64,000 bases of DNA from Bacillota bacterium (GCA_023397655.1 JAEWTW010000057.1:179856-243855); one strand, 5' to 3'; positions 22,717-32,797 are shown, numbered from the stretch's first letter. Numbers and translations are program-made. The notes: generated from the sequence alone by a model not told the origin.

Positions 22717-24489
22717 ATGGTAGTCAGAAAAAAAGTAAAAAAAGGAAGTAACAAGAGATTGAGGGTCGCGCTGGGCGTGATGATCGGCGTGCTGGTGCTG
22801 GCGCTGTCGGCGAGCGTGATATTCCTTGTCATCAACGAACAGGTCAACAGCCGTATCATGGACAGCACGGACGCACTTGAAGGCGTGACTGTTAATGGTG
22901 TCGATATTTCCGGCATGAACCGGGAAGAGGCGATGAAGGCCACTGTGGGTGTGCCGGAAGATTTGCTGTCTGCAATCAACATTTCATTCAGCGTGGACGG
23001 TGAGGAGTACAGCTATACCGCGGAGGAACTGGGCGTCTCAACAGATTACCATGAGGTGCTCGACCAGGCGCTGCTTTACGGCAACACCGGTTCATTGGAG
23101 GAACGAAAGGAAGCCATTGATCTCGCGAAGGATCAGGGAAAGGCTTTTACCGTTTCTGTGTTGACAAGCCGGGAGGGCGTTGAAGCAGCGCTGCTGCCGC
23201 TCAAGAGCACGCTGGACAAGCCCGGAACGGACGCAACTGTGGCGTTTACGCCATGGGGCCATCTGGCGGACGGAACGCCGTATGAACAGGATGAGCAGAA
23301 GATGGTCGAGGCGGCTGCAGACGGCGACATGTGGCAGCGGCCCGATCTGGCGCGCATTCCGACGGCGGAGTTGCCCAACAAATTACGCTACCAATTCTGG
23401 AAAAACGACGAGTACGAAAAGAACTATATCCCTGACGATGCCGACATATCCCGCTTTCTGTACACGGAAGGCACAAGCGGCCGCTCCGTGGACATGGAGG
23501 CTGTGGTGGACAGTGTGGTCAGTCAGCTGGAAAGCGGAGAGTATTCCACAATAACCGCGCCGGTCGCTGCTGTTGAGCCGGCTGTAACGGTTGCTGACCT
23601 GAAAAAGAGCACGCAGCTTATTGCATCCTGGACATCCAGCTTCTCGCGCCATTACAATTTCAATCGGAACTGGAACGTAGCCAAGTTGTCTGGTATAATA
23701 AACGGTGTGACGATCATGCCGGGCGAAGAGTGGTCTATCAACGAAGAAGCCGGAGTCAGAACCGTCAAAGGCGGCTGGAAGGAAGCTTCGGGCATCGTGG
23801 ACGGCGGCTATGTGGATCAGCCGGGCGGCGGTGTCTGCCAGATATCCAGCACCACGTACAACGCGGCAATCAGAGCTGCGCTGGACATCGTCGATTCGAC
23901 GCACCATTCCATTCCGTCGGACTACATACCGTTTGGGTTGGATGCGACGATCAGCTCCGGCGGGCCGGACCTCGTGCTTCGCAATCCGTACGATACGCCC
24001 ATCTATATCGTATCGTACATCAACCCGAAGGATAAGAACTCCACTGTGGAGATATACGGGCCGCCGGTGGTGGATGAGGAGTACGGCGATGTGATACTGA
24101 ACTTCTCATATAAGGACGGCGGGACGTTCGGCTCAGCTGTGATGACATACAAATACAACATGACGGAAGCGCCGGGCGGAAAGAAGCTGTCGCCAGGTCA
24201 GTCATTGGTCTATGCGCAGGCACGGCCGGGGCGTAAGGTAGAGACATTCATCCACTACCTGTCGCTGGACGGCAAAGAGTTGGCTAAAAAGAGCTTTCAT
24301 AAATACAGCTGGAACCCCAAGGACGGCACGACTTACGTCAACGGGCCCGACCCGGCAACGGTAACACCGACGCCTCCGCCGGCACCGACGCCGACTCCGC
24401 CGGTGGTCACCACAGCGCCCACACCCACGCCCACGCTTGATCCGGAAGGAGAGAGCACGAACGGCCGCGGACAAAAATGGAAGGATTAG
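22717..24489 (+). CDS. VanW family membrane-anchored protein
   Basis: A protein of 590 residues. A basic N-terminus and one membrane helix (about 15-40) are followed by a PG_binding_4-like region with VTVNGVDISGMNREEA (60-230). The VanW domain comes next (about 335-470) with GGGVCQISSTTYNAA and STHHSIPSDYIPFGLDATIS. The C-terminus is a Pro/Thr-rich tail typical of wall-spanning proteins. VanW proteins are named after a vancomycin cluster gene but most, like this one, are housekeeping envelope proteins of unknown activity. The next gene is also a wall protein and starts 4 bp later, so they form an operon. Confidence 0.88.
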   Translation: MVVRKKVKKGSNKRLRVALGVMIGVLVLALSASVIFLVINEQVNSRIMDSTDALEGVTVNGVDISGMNREEAMKATVGVPEDLLSAINISFSVDGEEYSYTAEELGVSTDYHEVLDQALLYGNTGSLEERKEAIDLAKDQGKAFTVSVLTSREGVEAALLPLKSTLDKPGTDATVAFTPWGHLADGTPYEQDEQKMVEAAADGDMWQRPDLARIPTAELPNKLRYQFWKNDEYEKNYIPDDADISRFLYTEGTSGRSVDMEAVVDSVVSQLESGEYSTITAPVAAVEPAVTVADLKKSTQLIASWTSSFSRHYNFNRNWNVAKLSGIINGVTIMPGEEWSINEEAGVRTVKGGWKEASGIVDGGYVDQPGGGVCQISSTTYNAAIRAALDIVDSTHHSIPSDYIPFGLDATISSGGPDLVLRNPYDTPIYIVSYINPKDKNSTVEIYGPPVVDEEYGDVILNFSYKDGGTFGSAVMTYKYNMTEAPGGKKLSPGQSLVYAQARPGRKVETFIHYLSLDGKELAKKSFHKYSWNPKDGTTYVNGPDPATVTPTPPPAPTPTPPVVTTAPTPTPTLDPEGESTNGRGQKWKD

Positions 24490-24493
24490 TGTA

Positions 24494-26104
24494 TTGCTGA
24501 AGAAGATTATCAACAAGCTGCATGATGTACTGAAGCCACCGGGGCGTCACACCAAACGGAGACGCAAGGTCACGCCGCGCTTTATCGTGATATGCGCGGC
24601 GACGGGATTAATATGCGTGCTGTTGATTATTTTCTCCTTTACGATATTTAAGGGCAAGGAGGGGCTTCCGGTGCAGGCCAACGCACAGCCGGGCTTTCCT
24701 TTGACGGAGCCGGTTAAGACGGATTCCCCGACACTGCCCACTACACCGCCGGACAGCGTGGCGCAAACGCCGGAGCCCACACCGGAGCCCACGCCGATGC
24801 AGCTGAAAAAGGGCATGACATCGGACGAAGTCACCGCGCTGCAGCAGAGGCTGATGGATCTCGGGTATATGGAGCGCGACCTGCCGACAGATCATTTCGG
24901 GCCCGTGACGGAGTATTCGCTGGAGCTGTTCCAACGCAAGCACGGCCTGCAGATAGACGGCATTTACGGCGAGGGCACCAAGCAGCTGCTGTTCTCGGAC
25001 GAGGCGAAAAAGTACACTGTGTCCATCGGCATTTCGGGCACGGACGTTCAGGAGATCCAGCTGCGTCTTAAGGAACTGGACTACATAAACAAAGTGACGG
25101 ATTACTTCGGCGACGAGACCGAAGCAGCGGTCAAGGAATTCCAGCAGCGCAATGGCCTCGAAGCGGATGGCAGCGTGGGCTCGCAGACACGCGAGGTGCT
25201 GTTCTCCGGCGACGCCAAGGCGTTCTTCTACTCCATAGGTACGGAAGGGGAAGAAATACTGAAGCTGCAGAAGCGGCTGTTTGAACTGGGTTACCTGACA
25301 ACGGAGCCGGATGGCAAGTTCGGCAAGGATACGGAGAACGCGCTTAAGCGCTTCCAGGCCAAAAGCGGGTTTATCGATGACGGCTATGCCGGTCCTGAGA
25401 CGCGCAACCTGCTGTTCTCGGACAAGGCGGAGAAAAACGCTCTGGGCATGGGCGACAGCGGCAGCGATGTGCTGAACGTTCAGCAGCGGCTGGTCGAGCT
25501 GAAATATCTGAAGGATAAAGCGGACGGATACTACGGTTCCAACACCGAGGGCGCGGTTAAGGCGTTTCAGAAGCGCAACGGATTGTCGGCGGACGGCAAG
25601 GTGGGGGCAAAGACGCTCAGCGTGCTGCTCTCCGATTCCGCGAAAAAGGCTTCAACGTCCTCCGGCAGCAGCGGCGGCTCCTCCGGCGGTTCTTCCGGCG
25701 GCAGCGGCGGTTCTTCAGACGACAGCAGCAGTTCACGCGAGAAATCGGTGGAAGAGCTGATCAAGGTGGCGAAGTCCAAGCTGGGCGCGAAATATGTGCG
25801 CGGCGCTAAAGGCCCTAATTCATTCGACTGCTCCGGCTTTGTGTACTGGTGCCTCAATCAAATTGGCGTGAAACAGGGCTATATGACCTCCGCCGGTTGG
25901 GCCGCCACCACCAAATATCCCGTTGTGAAGAAGATGAGCGACATAAAGGCTGGAGATATCATCTCGTTCAAGGGGCATGTGGGCATTGCGATCGGCGGCG
26001 GAAAGATGATAGACGCCGCGCCCAGTGACGGCGGTGTGCGCATCGGCAACCTGAGCCATCCCTACTGGAAGGAAAACTTTATCCGGGCCTACAGGGTGCT
26101 GTAG
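24494..26104 (+). CDS. NlpC/P60 peptidoglycan hydrolase with four PG-binding repeats
   Basis: A protein of 536 residues from TTG 24494, which has AGGA 8 bases upstream; a TTG at 24437 in frame lies inside vanW and is less likely. One membrane helix (about 35-55) is followed by a Pro/Thr linker and four PG_binding_1 repeats (LQQRLMDLGY ... GIYGEGTKQLLF and similar, about 115-390). A Gly/Ser-rich spacer and a C-terminal NlpC/P60 domain come next, with catalytic Cys in FDCSGFVYW and His in KGHVGIAI. It should cut peptide stems in the cell wall outside the membrane. The third catalytic position is not clear. Confidence 0.88.
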   Translation: MLKKIINKLHDVLKPPGRHTKRRRKVTPRFIVICAATGLICVLLIIFSFTIFKGKEGLPVQANAQPGFPLTEPVKTDSPTLPTTPPDSVAQTPEPTPEPTPMQLKKGMTSDEVTALQQRLMDLGYMERDLPTDHFGPVTEYSLELFQRKHGLQIDGIYGEGTKQLLFSDEAKKYTVSIGISGTDVQEIQLRLKELDYINKVTDYFGDETEAAVKEFQQRNGLEADGSVGSQTREVLFSGDAKAFFYSIGTEGEEILKLQKRLFELGYLTTEPDGKFGKDTENALKRFQAKSGFIDDGYAGPETRNLLFSDKAEKNALGMGDSGSDVLNVQQRLVELKYLKDKADGYYGSNTEGAVKAFQKRNGLSADGKVGAKTLSVLLSDSAKKASTSSGSSGGSSGGSSGGSGGSSDDSSSSREKSVEELIKVAKSKLGAKYVRGAKGPNSFDCSGFVYWCLNQIGVKQGYMTSAGWAATTKYPVVKKMSDIKAGDIISFKGHVGIAIGGGKMIDAAPSDGGVRIGNLSHPYWKENFIRAYRVL

Positions 26105-26137
26105 TATTCACACAAATACAATATAGTTTTAAATAAT

Positions 26138-26166
26138 AACCGCGGGTTTTGCACCGGCGGTTTTTT
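26138..26166 (+). terminator. Terminator of the vanW-NlpC/P60 operon
   Basis: AACCGC and GCGGTT pair around GGGTTTTGCACCG and run into TTTTTT. Confidence 0.7.
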
Positions 26167-26686
26167 GCTGTGGTGAGATGGCTGAACTCGGTAACGAAGC
26201 TATTAAAACTGAGATTTATCGCAACTGCGTTTGTGAGATTGACAAAATGTTGTTGTGCGACGCTTTTTTAGATGATATTGTAAATGTACAAACGATTGGC
26301 CGATGATAGCACATGGTTAACAACAACCGAATGACCAAAGCCAAAAGACGACTCATACGCGACAAATCAGATTCGTGGCTGGCGTTTGATTCCTGAGCGC
26401 AGGTAACGTTATACAGGTGGATTCTATGGACAGAATGCCATGTGCGTTTTGTTGTTTGTTATCGTGACTTTCGCTTGGACATGGGGCTGCGATTTCGTCA
26501 TTGCAGCAGCCGGTCTGCACCCCTATCATGGGGAGACTTGATATTACTGATGTGCGGCGTCTGTATACTCACGATAGCGGGTCTGATATCGCCATTGGCG
26601 CAGTGATGGCTTTGAATGGAAAAATCGGATCAGGTTTGACGCAATCTGAAATGGCAAAAAAACCAATAACTCTGATAATGTAATAC
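26167..26686. other. Gene-poor region with short open frames
   Basis: About 520 bases without a convincing gene. Three short plus-strand frames read like protein: 42 codons at 26178-26306 (MAELGNEAIKTEIY start), 27 codons from 26313, and about 50 codons ending near 26683 (with GRLDITDVRRLYTH). None has a good ribosome binding site and they are in different frames. This fits the decayed remains of one or more genes, but I cannot name a parent. Confidence 0.35.
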
Positions 26687-26715
26687 TTGTAAACATTGCT
26701 TTTGCGTGTTATGCT
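26687..26715 (+). promoter_or_regulatory. Promoter of the alpha/beta hydrolase gene
   Basis: TTGTAA (26687-26692), 17 bases, TATGCT (26710-26715). The predicted start is about 27 bases before the ATG. Confidence 0.55.
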
Positions 26716-26748
26716 AAATAATAGAATAAATTAACGAGGAGAGTATTG

Positions 26749-28098
26749 ATGAACAACGACGTTCATGGGGGAAAGAAAAATCAAAGTTGGAAGCGGTATG
26801 TCATCATTGCAGGCGTGGTCGCCGTGGCTGCCGCTTTATATCTGCTGCTTGTCCGGCCGATGCTGATGCCGGCAATGGCAACTGTCGGCGTGGAGCTGAT
26901 CGCGTTCTTTGCTGTATTGGTGGTTTTCATTGTGATGCTGGTCATGCTGATCATCGTGCTGCTGACAGCACTGGTGCGTGCGCTGTTTGCCAAGAACCGC
27001 GAAGCCAATAAGGTGTGGTTCGCCCGACTGCGCCGCCGAGCATTGTGGAGCGGCATGTGGGCGGTGATACTGGTCATCGTGGTCGTCATGTCGCAGTGGC
27101 TGGCTTATACGCCGCCAATAATCAGTGAAAACGGAAAGCCCGTTGAAGGCGCTGTCGCGTCGCTGGAGCGCGTGGAACTGAACGGCTCTTCTCAGTGGAT
27201 ATCCATTCGCGGCAGGGACACCTCTAAACCGGTACTGCTGTTTCTGGCGGGCGGGCCGGGCGGCAGCCAGCTCGCAGCCGTGCGTGATCAACTGGGCGCA
27301 CTGGAGGAGCATTTTGTCGTCGTCGGCTGGGACCAGCCCGGTTCAGCCAAATCCTACAACGCCGTGCCCCGGCGGGATATCACGCCTGAACGTTATATTG
27401 ACGACGGTTGCGCGCTGGCGGAGTATCTGTGCGAAAGATTCGGACAGGAGAAGATATATCTGGTGGGAGAATCGTGGGGGAGCGCGCTGGGCATTTGGAT
27501 GGCACAGCGGCAGCCGGAGCTATTCCACGCATTTGTAGGTACAGGGCAGATGGTATCGTTTCTCGACACCGAGAACTATTGCTACGACCTCGCGATAAAG
27601 ACAGCACAGGAGTGGGGCGATGCGAACGTTGTGCAGCAGCTTCAGGCGCAGGGGCGGCCCCCGTATTACGGCAAAGGAGTCGCGATGAAGATGGCGAACT
27701 ATCTGATGTACCTGTTTCAGGTGATGTCGTCCAATCCCGATATCGCCGCTTCCAGTCATAACACGTTTACCGATCTCGCGGGGACGGAATACGGACTGTA
27801 TGACAAGCTCACCTACATACTCGGCATAACGGATACGCTGGGCGTGGTCTATCAGCAGCTCTATGACCTTGACCTGCGCGAACAGGCGGCGAAGCTGGAG
27901 GTGCCGGTATACTTCTTTGTAGGGCGGTACGACATCAACGCACCCACCGCGTTGGCGGAGGAGTATTACAATAAGCTGGATGCGCCAGCCAAACGGCTCA
28001 TCTGGTTCGAGCATTCAGGGCATACGCCGTGGGTGGACGAAAACACGCTGTTCGCGCAAACGCTGACCGACGTGGTGCTGGCCGAAACGCAGCCGTAA
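26749..28098 (+). CDS. Membrane-anchored alpha/beta hydrolase (prolyl iminopeptidase-like)
   Basis: A protein of 449 residues; ATG 26749 lies 7 bases after AGGAG. The first 120 residues contain three membrane helices (about 16-36, 43-75 and 100-118). The rest is an alpha/beta hydrolase with the oxyanion segment LAGGPGGSQ, nucleophile elbow GESWGSA (Ser), Asp in GRYDINAP and His in EHSGHTPWV. The GGPGGS and WDQPGSAKS motifs are those of the prolyl iminopeptidase group, so a peptide or small ester substrate is possible. The membrane domain is unusual for that group. The gene stands alone between a promoter and a terminator. Confidence 0.85.
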   Translation: MNNDVHGGKKNQSWKRYVIIAGVVAVAAALYLLLVRPMLMPAMATVGVELIAFFAVLVVFIVMLVMLIIVLLTALVRALFAKNREANKVWFARLRRRALWSGMWAVILVIVVVMSQWLAYTPPIISENGKPVEGAVASLERVELNGSSQWISIRGRDTSKPVLLFLAGGPGGSQLAAVRDQLGALEEHFVVVGWDQPGSAKSYNAVPRRDITPERYIDDGCALAEYLCERFGQEKIYLVGESWGSALGIWMAQRQPELFHAFVGTGQMVSFLDTENYCYDLAIKTAQEWGDANVVQQLQAQGRPPYYGKGVAMKMANYLMYLFQVMSSNPDIAASSHNTFTDLAGTEYGLYDKLTYILGITDTLGVVYQQLYDLDLREQAAKLEVPVYFFVGRYDINAPTALAEEYYNKLDAPAKRLIWFEHSGHTPWVDENTLFAQTLTDVVLAETQP

Positions 28099-28114
28099 AA
28101 CCGGAATTCGACGA

Positions 28115-28164
28115 AGACAGTATCGCTCCGTGACGTCAGCCAGACCGGAGCGATACTGTCTTTT
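28115..28164 (+). terminator. Terminator of the alpha/beta hydrolase gene
   Basis: A perfect 16-bp stem, AGACAGTATCGCTCCG (28115-28130) with CGGAGCGATACTGTCT (28146-28161), has a 15-base loop and is followed by TTT. Confidence 0.85.
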
Positions 28165-28196
28165 CATATGTACAGCCGCATGTGCCGGGCGGCGGC

Positions 28197-28225
28197 TTGA
28201 GTTTTTCTGAGTGATATAGTATGAT
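28197..28225 (+). promoter_or_regulatory. Promoter of the sugar-sensing regulatory operon
   Basis: TTGAGT (28197-28202), 17 bases, TATGAT (28220-28225). The leader to the response regulator start is about 185 bases; I saw no further strong structure in it. Confidence 0.6.
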
Positions 28226-28417
28226 ACACCCAAGCAAAAAGAATTCATTGGCAATAACAGCGGCCGCATCGATTATATGGATGCGCTCTCACATATTCAG
28301 AATAATATCAAAGCTGAACCGTGCAATACGATATTCAGCAACGCGAATGGATCAAATACCAACTGCAGAAGAATAAGCATAAGCATTTCTGGTGTCAGCA
28401 GTCCAGAGGGAGAAGCA

Positions 28418-30040
28418 ATGTATAAACTGATTATTGTAGACGACGAAGAAGAGGTCAGACAGGGTATTATCGACAAGATCGACTGGGCTTCCTTCAATTT
28501 TGAGATAGCCGGACAGGCGGAAAACGGGCGGGAAGCGCTGGATATCATCGAAGATGATGTGCCCGACGTCGTCATCACCGATATATGCATGCCGTTGATG
28601 GACGGGCTGGAATTGGCCGGCGCCATCCGTGACTCGTACCCCACGGTGAAGCTGGTGATACTCACCGGCTTTGACGAATTCAAATTTGCCCAGCAGGCCA
28701 TCAAACACGGCGTGGCGGATTATATACTGAAGCCGGTGCTGCCCAAGGATATCAATGAGCTGATGCTGAAGCTGAAAGACCGTATCGATCAGGAGATTGC
28801 GGAAAAGGAAGACCGGGACAAGCTTCGCCAGCATTATATCGAAAGCCTTCCGATACTCAAGGACAGCTTTCTGGCCTCCCTGCTGACGGGCACTCACGAC
28901 GCGGACGAGATTACGGAAAAGTGCGGTGAGTTCGGGCTGAATCTCAATGGCAGCTTTTTTGCCGCAGCGGTCATCAGTATCGATACCGAAAGTCTCAATG
29001 AGAGCCATGATGCCGAGCTGATGAAATTTGCCGTGCTGAACATTGCGCGGGAGATTGTTGAACGGCGGTCGGCAGGCGAAGCTTTCTTCTTTGACGGAGT
29101 TCCCGTTATCCTAGCGGGGATTTCTTCCGAGGACAAGAAAACGGCATACAACCGCATCTACATGGTGCTGGAGGAGATACGGCAGAGCGTCTGGAAGTAT
29201 CTCAAGCTCACCGTCACGGCAGGCGTGGGCGGCATGACGGGCTGTCTGGACCGGATGAAGGAGAGCTACCGGTCCGCGCTGACGGCGCTGGAATACAAGC
29301 TGGTGCTCGAAGGGAACAAGGTGATATTCGTGGACGATCTGGAACCGGAGAGCACCGAGGTCGTCGTGCTGGACGAAAAGAAGGAACGTGCGCTGATTAC
29401 CAGCATCAAATTCGGCAGCGAGCCGGATGTTAAGGAAGCGGTGGATGCGCTGTTTCGCGACATAGAAGGCGCGAAGGCATCACTGCGCGACTACCAGATC
29501 TATTTCATCGAAGTGTTTGCGGTGCTGTCGCGGCTGGCCAAGGCGCTGCAGCTGGATGTTGAGGGCATATTCCCCAGCCAGTCCGGCATGTATGTTGAGA
29601 TTGGCAGCTTCAATAACATGGACGAGGTGAAGGCCTACATTAAAAGCCTCAGCCTGAGGCTGATGGATCAATTGTCCGGCCGCATGGTGAACTCCACGCA
29701 AACGCTGCTGGAAAAGGCTAAGGCGTATATAGAACAGAATTATCCCGATCCCGAACTGACGGTACAGAAGCTGGCCGATCATCTGTTTATAAGTGCCAGT
29801 TATTTGAGCCTGATATTCAAAAAGGAGGCCGGACAGACATTCCTGAAATATCTGATTGCCATCAGGCTGGACGCAGCCAAAGCGTTGCTGATGTCTCCGG
29901 ATATCAAGGTGACCGAGGTAGCGGAAAAGGTGGGCTATCCGGACGTCAGCTATTTCAGCTACTTCTTTAAAAAGAACTTCGGCATCTCGCCCCGCGAATT
30001 CAGGAGCCGGCATACGGGCAAGAAGGAGCAGGCGCTTTGA
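28418..30040 (+). CDS. YesN-type response regulator with AraC DNA-binding domain
   Basis: A protein of 540 residues from ATG 28418, preceded by AGGGAG; the open frame extends further upstream but starts with MYKLIIVDDEEEV are typical. The receiver domain (1-120) has the acidic pocket DDEEE, phospho-acceptor Asp in ITDICMP and Lys in YILKPV. A long middle region of the YesN type leads to a C-terminal AraC double helix-turn-helix (about 435-535; VQKLADHLFISASYLSLIFK and VAEKVGYPDVSYFSYFFK). It should activate sugar genes, most simply the ABC transporter downstream. The stop overlaps the kinase start. Confidence 0.92.
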   Translation: MYKLIIVDDEEEVRQGIIDKIDWASFNFEIAGQAENGREALDIIEDDVPDVVITDICMPLMDGLELAGAIRDSYPTVKLVILTGFDEFKFAQQAIKHGVADYILKPVLPKDINELMLKLKDRIDQEIAEKEDRDKLRQHYIESLPILKDSFLASLLTGTHDADEITEKCGEFGLNLNGSFFAAAVISIDTESLNESHDAELMKFAVLNIAREIVERRSAGEAFFFDGVPVILAGISSEDKKTAYNRIYMVLEEIRQSVWKYLKLTVTAGVGGMTGCLDRMKESYRSALTALEYKLVLEGNKVIFVDDLEPESTEVVVLDEKKERALITSIKFGSEPDVKEAVDALFRDIEGAKASLRDYQIYFIEVFAVLSRLAKALQLDVEGIFPSQSGMYVEIGSFNNMDEVKAYIKSLSLRLMDQLSGRMVNSTQTLLEKAKAYIEQNYPDPELTVQKLADHLFISASYLSLIFKKEAGQTFLKYLIAIRLDAAKALLMSPDIKVTEVAEKVGYPDVSYFSYFFKKNFGISPREFRSRHTGKKEQAL

Positions 30041-31818
30041 AGTACAAACCCTGGCAGCGCCGAAAATCCGGCTTTCGTTTCGGCAGCATACAGACCGTCA
30101 TTACCATGTCGTTCACGGCGGTCACCATACTTGCTATGATCATCGTGGGCGTGGCACTGTACAGCACCTTTTCTGAAAACGCCGAAAGAAACGCGGCAAA
30201 CGCCTCAGAGCAGATCATGGATCAAGCCACCATCAACGTGGAGAACTATCTGCGCACGATGATGGACATTTCCGACCTGATCAAGAAGAATATGACGGGC
30301 GTCTCGCGCGAGGACATGAACGATCTAAGCGGCCTGATATCTCTTACGATGGCGATCCGCAAGGATATCGTGACGGTGGCGATTTACGACAGCGACGGAA
30401 ACATCGTGCTCAGCAACCCGCAGAACGGTATCAACCGGAATTATGTTGCGTCCGAACAGGACTGGTTTAAAAACGCCGCAGAAAATACGGCAGCTTATAT
30501 ATTTCAGCCGCCGCATGTCCAGCGCATTTTTGAAGAAAAAAGATCGTGGGTGGTGTCGCTGTGCCGCGGTGTTTCGGTGACGGAAAAAAACGTGCCGCAG
30601 AACTGGGTGACGATGGTGGATATGAACTTTAGCGTCATTGAACAGCTCTGCAGCCGTGTCAGCCTCGGAAAGCGGGGATACATATACATCATCGACGAAT
30701 ACGGCAATATCATCTATCATCCGCAGCAGCAGCTGATCTACACAGGCCTCAAGCAGGAGAATATTGAAAATGCACTGAACAGTGAGACGGGCTCCTATTT
30801 CGATAACTTTCACGGAGAGCGCCGCATCACCACCATCAAGGATTTTCACTATACCAAGTGGAAGATGGTGGGGGTCAGCTTTGTGGATGAGCTAGTGGCC
30901 AATAAGCGCAACCTCAACGACCTGATCATCTATATATTGATGTTTGGCATTGCGTTTGAGATACTGGCGTCCATGTTCATCTCCGCCAAGATATCACAGC
31001 CCATCAAGCGCCTGGAGCATCAGATGAACAAGGTGGAGAGCGGCGATTTTGATATCGAGCTGCTTGAGGTGACGGGTGAGGACGAGGTGAAGCGTCTGAC
31101 CAAGGCGTTCAACCTGATGATCGTGCGCATCCGGCAGCTGATGAACCAGATCATCAACGAGCAGGCGCAGCTTCGCAAAAGCGAGTTCAAAGCGCTGCAG
31201 GCGCAGATCAACCCGCACTTCCTGTACAATACGCTGGACTCCATCATCTGGATGAACGAGAATCAAAACCACGAGGGTGTCACAGAGATGGTATCGGCAT
31301 TGGCGAAATTGTTCCGCATCAGCATCAGCAGGGGCAGCGAGATCATCAGCGTGGGCGACGAAGTGGAGCACGCCCGGAGTTATCTGGTCATACAGAAAAT
31401 ACGGTATAAGAATAAGTTCGATTTCTCCATCAATGTGCAGGAAGGTGTGGAAAGCTGCACGACGATCAAGCTAATTTTGCAGCCCATCGTTGAGAACGCG
31501 ATATACCACGGTATCAACAAGATCCACGACAAGGGCGAGATCAGAGTGGATGTTTATATCGAGAATGATACGCTGGTATTTAAAGTAACGGATAACGGTT
31601 TTGGCATCGAATATAAAATGCTCAAAGGCATACTCTGCCGCGAGGCGACCAGCACGCACGCCGGGGGTGTGGGGCTGAAAAATGTCAACGAGCGTATCAA
31701 GCTCAGCTATGGCAGTGAATACGGCATTCATATCGAGAGCGAACTGGAGGTTGGTACCACTGTTTATGTCAGGATACCGGCCATCAGAACGGAGGAAAAC
31801 CGTGAAGAAGATGCGTAG
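30037..31818 (+). CDS. YesM-type sensor histidine kinase
   Basis: A protein of 593 residues. TTG 30037 overlaps the regulator stop and has AAGGAG 8 bases upstream. Two membrane helices (about 20-42 and 290-315) enclose an extracellular Cache-like sensor domain. A HAMP domain, a His_kinase domain with the phospho-acceptor in QINPHFLYNTLDSIIW, and an ATPase domain with N-box NAIYHGI, DNGFGIEY and GGVGLKNVNERIK follow. It phosphorylates the upstream regulator. The last 17 bases overlap a gene for a sugar-binding lipoprotein, which is probably its extracellular sensor partner. Confidence 0.92.
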   Translation: MKYKPWQRRKSGFRFGSIQTVITMSFTAVTILAMIIVGVALYSTFSENAERNAANASEQIMDQATINVENYLRTMMDISDLIKKNMTGVSREDMNDLSGLISLTMAIRKDIVTVAIYDSDGNIVLSNPQNGINRNYVASEQDWFKNAAENTAAYIFQPPHVQRIFEEKRSWVVSLCRGVSVTEKNVPQNWVTMVDMNFSVIEQLCSRVSLGKRGYIYIIDEYGNIIYHPQQQLIYTGLKQENIENALNSETGSYFDNFHGERRITTIKDFHYTKWKMVGVSFVDELVANKRNLNDLIIYILMFGIAFEILASMFISAKISQPIKRLEHQMNKVESGDFDIELLEVTGEDEVKRLTKAFNLMIVRIRQLMNQIINEQAQLRKSEFKALQAQINPHFLYNTLDSIIWMNENQNHEGVTEMVSALAKLFRISISRGSEIISVGDEVEHARSYLVIQKIRYKNKFDFSINVQEGVESCTTIKLILQPIVENAIYHGINKIHDKGEIRVDVYIENDTLVFKVTDNGFGIEYKMLKGILCREATSTHAGGVGLKNVNERIKLSYGSEYGIHIESELEVGTTVYVRIPAIRTEENREEDA

Positions 31819-32776
31819 CCTATTGGCGCTTTTGCTGACAGCGCTGATGATTCTGCCGCTGGTCGGATGCGACGACGTCGGTTTTTCGGATGATGAGCAA
31901 ACGACACGCGTCAAGGTCATCGTCAAAAAGCTGGATTACGATTACTGGGCTGTCGTTCGGATGGGGGCGGAGGCGGCCGGCCGGGAATTCGACGTGGACG
32001 TCGACTTCGACGGACCCAAAAACGAGGACGATATTGAGGATCAGATACGCATGGTAGAAGATGCGGTCAAACAGAATTTCGACGCACTGGTGCTGGCCGC
32101 GAGCGATTATGTGGCGCTGGCGCCCGTGGCGGAACAGGCGCGCGATGCCGGAATGCCGGTGATTATCATCGATTCCAACATCAAATCGGACAAGATGAAC
32201 AGCTTCGTGGGCACGGACAACGTAGACGCCGGCAGGAAGCTGGGCGAGTCGCTGCTGGAAAAGGTGGGGCCGGACTGCGACATCATTGTGATGAGCTTTG
32301 TGAAGGGAGCGGCGACGGCGGACCAGCGGGCCGAAGGCTTTTTCGCGCAGATTGAAGGGAATGACGGCATCAGAGTGCTGGACACGCTATATTGCAAATC
32401 GGATGAAAACTACGCCGGAGAGCTGACGCGCGATGCCGTTGAGCGGTATCCCGGACTGGATGCCATCGTTTGCCTCAACGCGTACGGAACGGTGGGCGTT
32501 GCAAGAGCCATCACCAGATTGGGAAAAGCGGGCAGCATCAGCATCATCGGTTTCGACAGTACGCCGCAGGAAGTCAGCTACATGGAGGAGGGCGCGATAC
32601 AGTCGCTTGTGGTACAGAACCCGTTCAACATGGGCTATCTTGGCGTCAAATACGCGCTGGATGTGCTGGATGGCGAAACGGTTCCGAAGACTGTGGATAC
32701 TGGTTCTACCGTGATTGATGGTGAGAATATGTATCTTCCCGAAAATCAAAAGCTGGTCTTCCCGTTTACAGATTAG
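31802..32776 (+). CDS. Sugar-binding lipoprotein, probable sensor partner of the kinase
   Basis: A protein of 324 residues from GTG 31802, with GGAGG 6 bases upstream, inside the 3' end of the kinase gene. The signal peptide ends in the lipobox LVGC (Cys about 21). The mature protein is a periplasmic-binding fold of the ribose/xylose group: KLDYDYWAVVRMGAEAAGREF, LVLAASDYVAL, FVGTDNVDAGRKLG and IIGFDSTPQE. Its place inside the regulatory operon, with a terminator after it and a second binding protein in the transporter operon, matches XylFII of the XylFII-LytS-YesN sensor described in Clostridium beijerinckii. The ligand is unknown; fucose is a fair guess from the neighbours. Confidence 0.85.
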   Translation: MKKMRSLLALLLTALMILPLVGCDDVGFSDDEQTTRVKVIVKKLDYDYWAVVRMGAEAAGREFDVDVDFDGPKNEDDIEDQIRMVEDAVKQNFDALVLAASDYVALAPVAEQARDAGMPVIIIDSNIKSDKMNSFVGTDNVDAGRKLGESLLEKVGPDCDIIVMSFVKGAATADQRAEGFFAQIEGNDGIRVLDTLYCKSDENYAGELTRDAVERYPGLDAIVCLNAYGTVGVARAITRLGKAGSISIIGFDSTPQEVSYMEEGAIQSLVVQNPFNMGYLGVKYALDVLDGETVPKTVDTGSTVIDGENMYLPENQKLVFPFTD

Positions 32777-32797
32777 CGTTTACACTGCATTTCAAAG

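Noticed and set aside
22580..22723. 47-codon frame upstream of and overlapping vanW
   Set aside because: It reads like protein but has no ribosome binding site, starts at the predicted transcription start and is probably only the vanW leader.
31802..32776. Binding protein at 31802 as the transport component of the ABC system
   Set aside because: A second binding protein lies in the transporter operon at 35506, and the one at 31802 is fused in translation to the kinase gene and closed by a terminator, so a sensor role is more likely.
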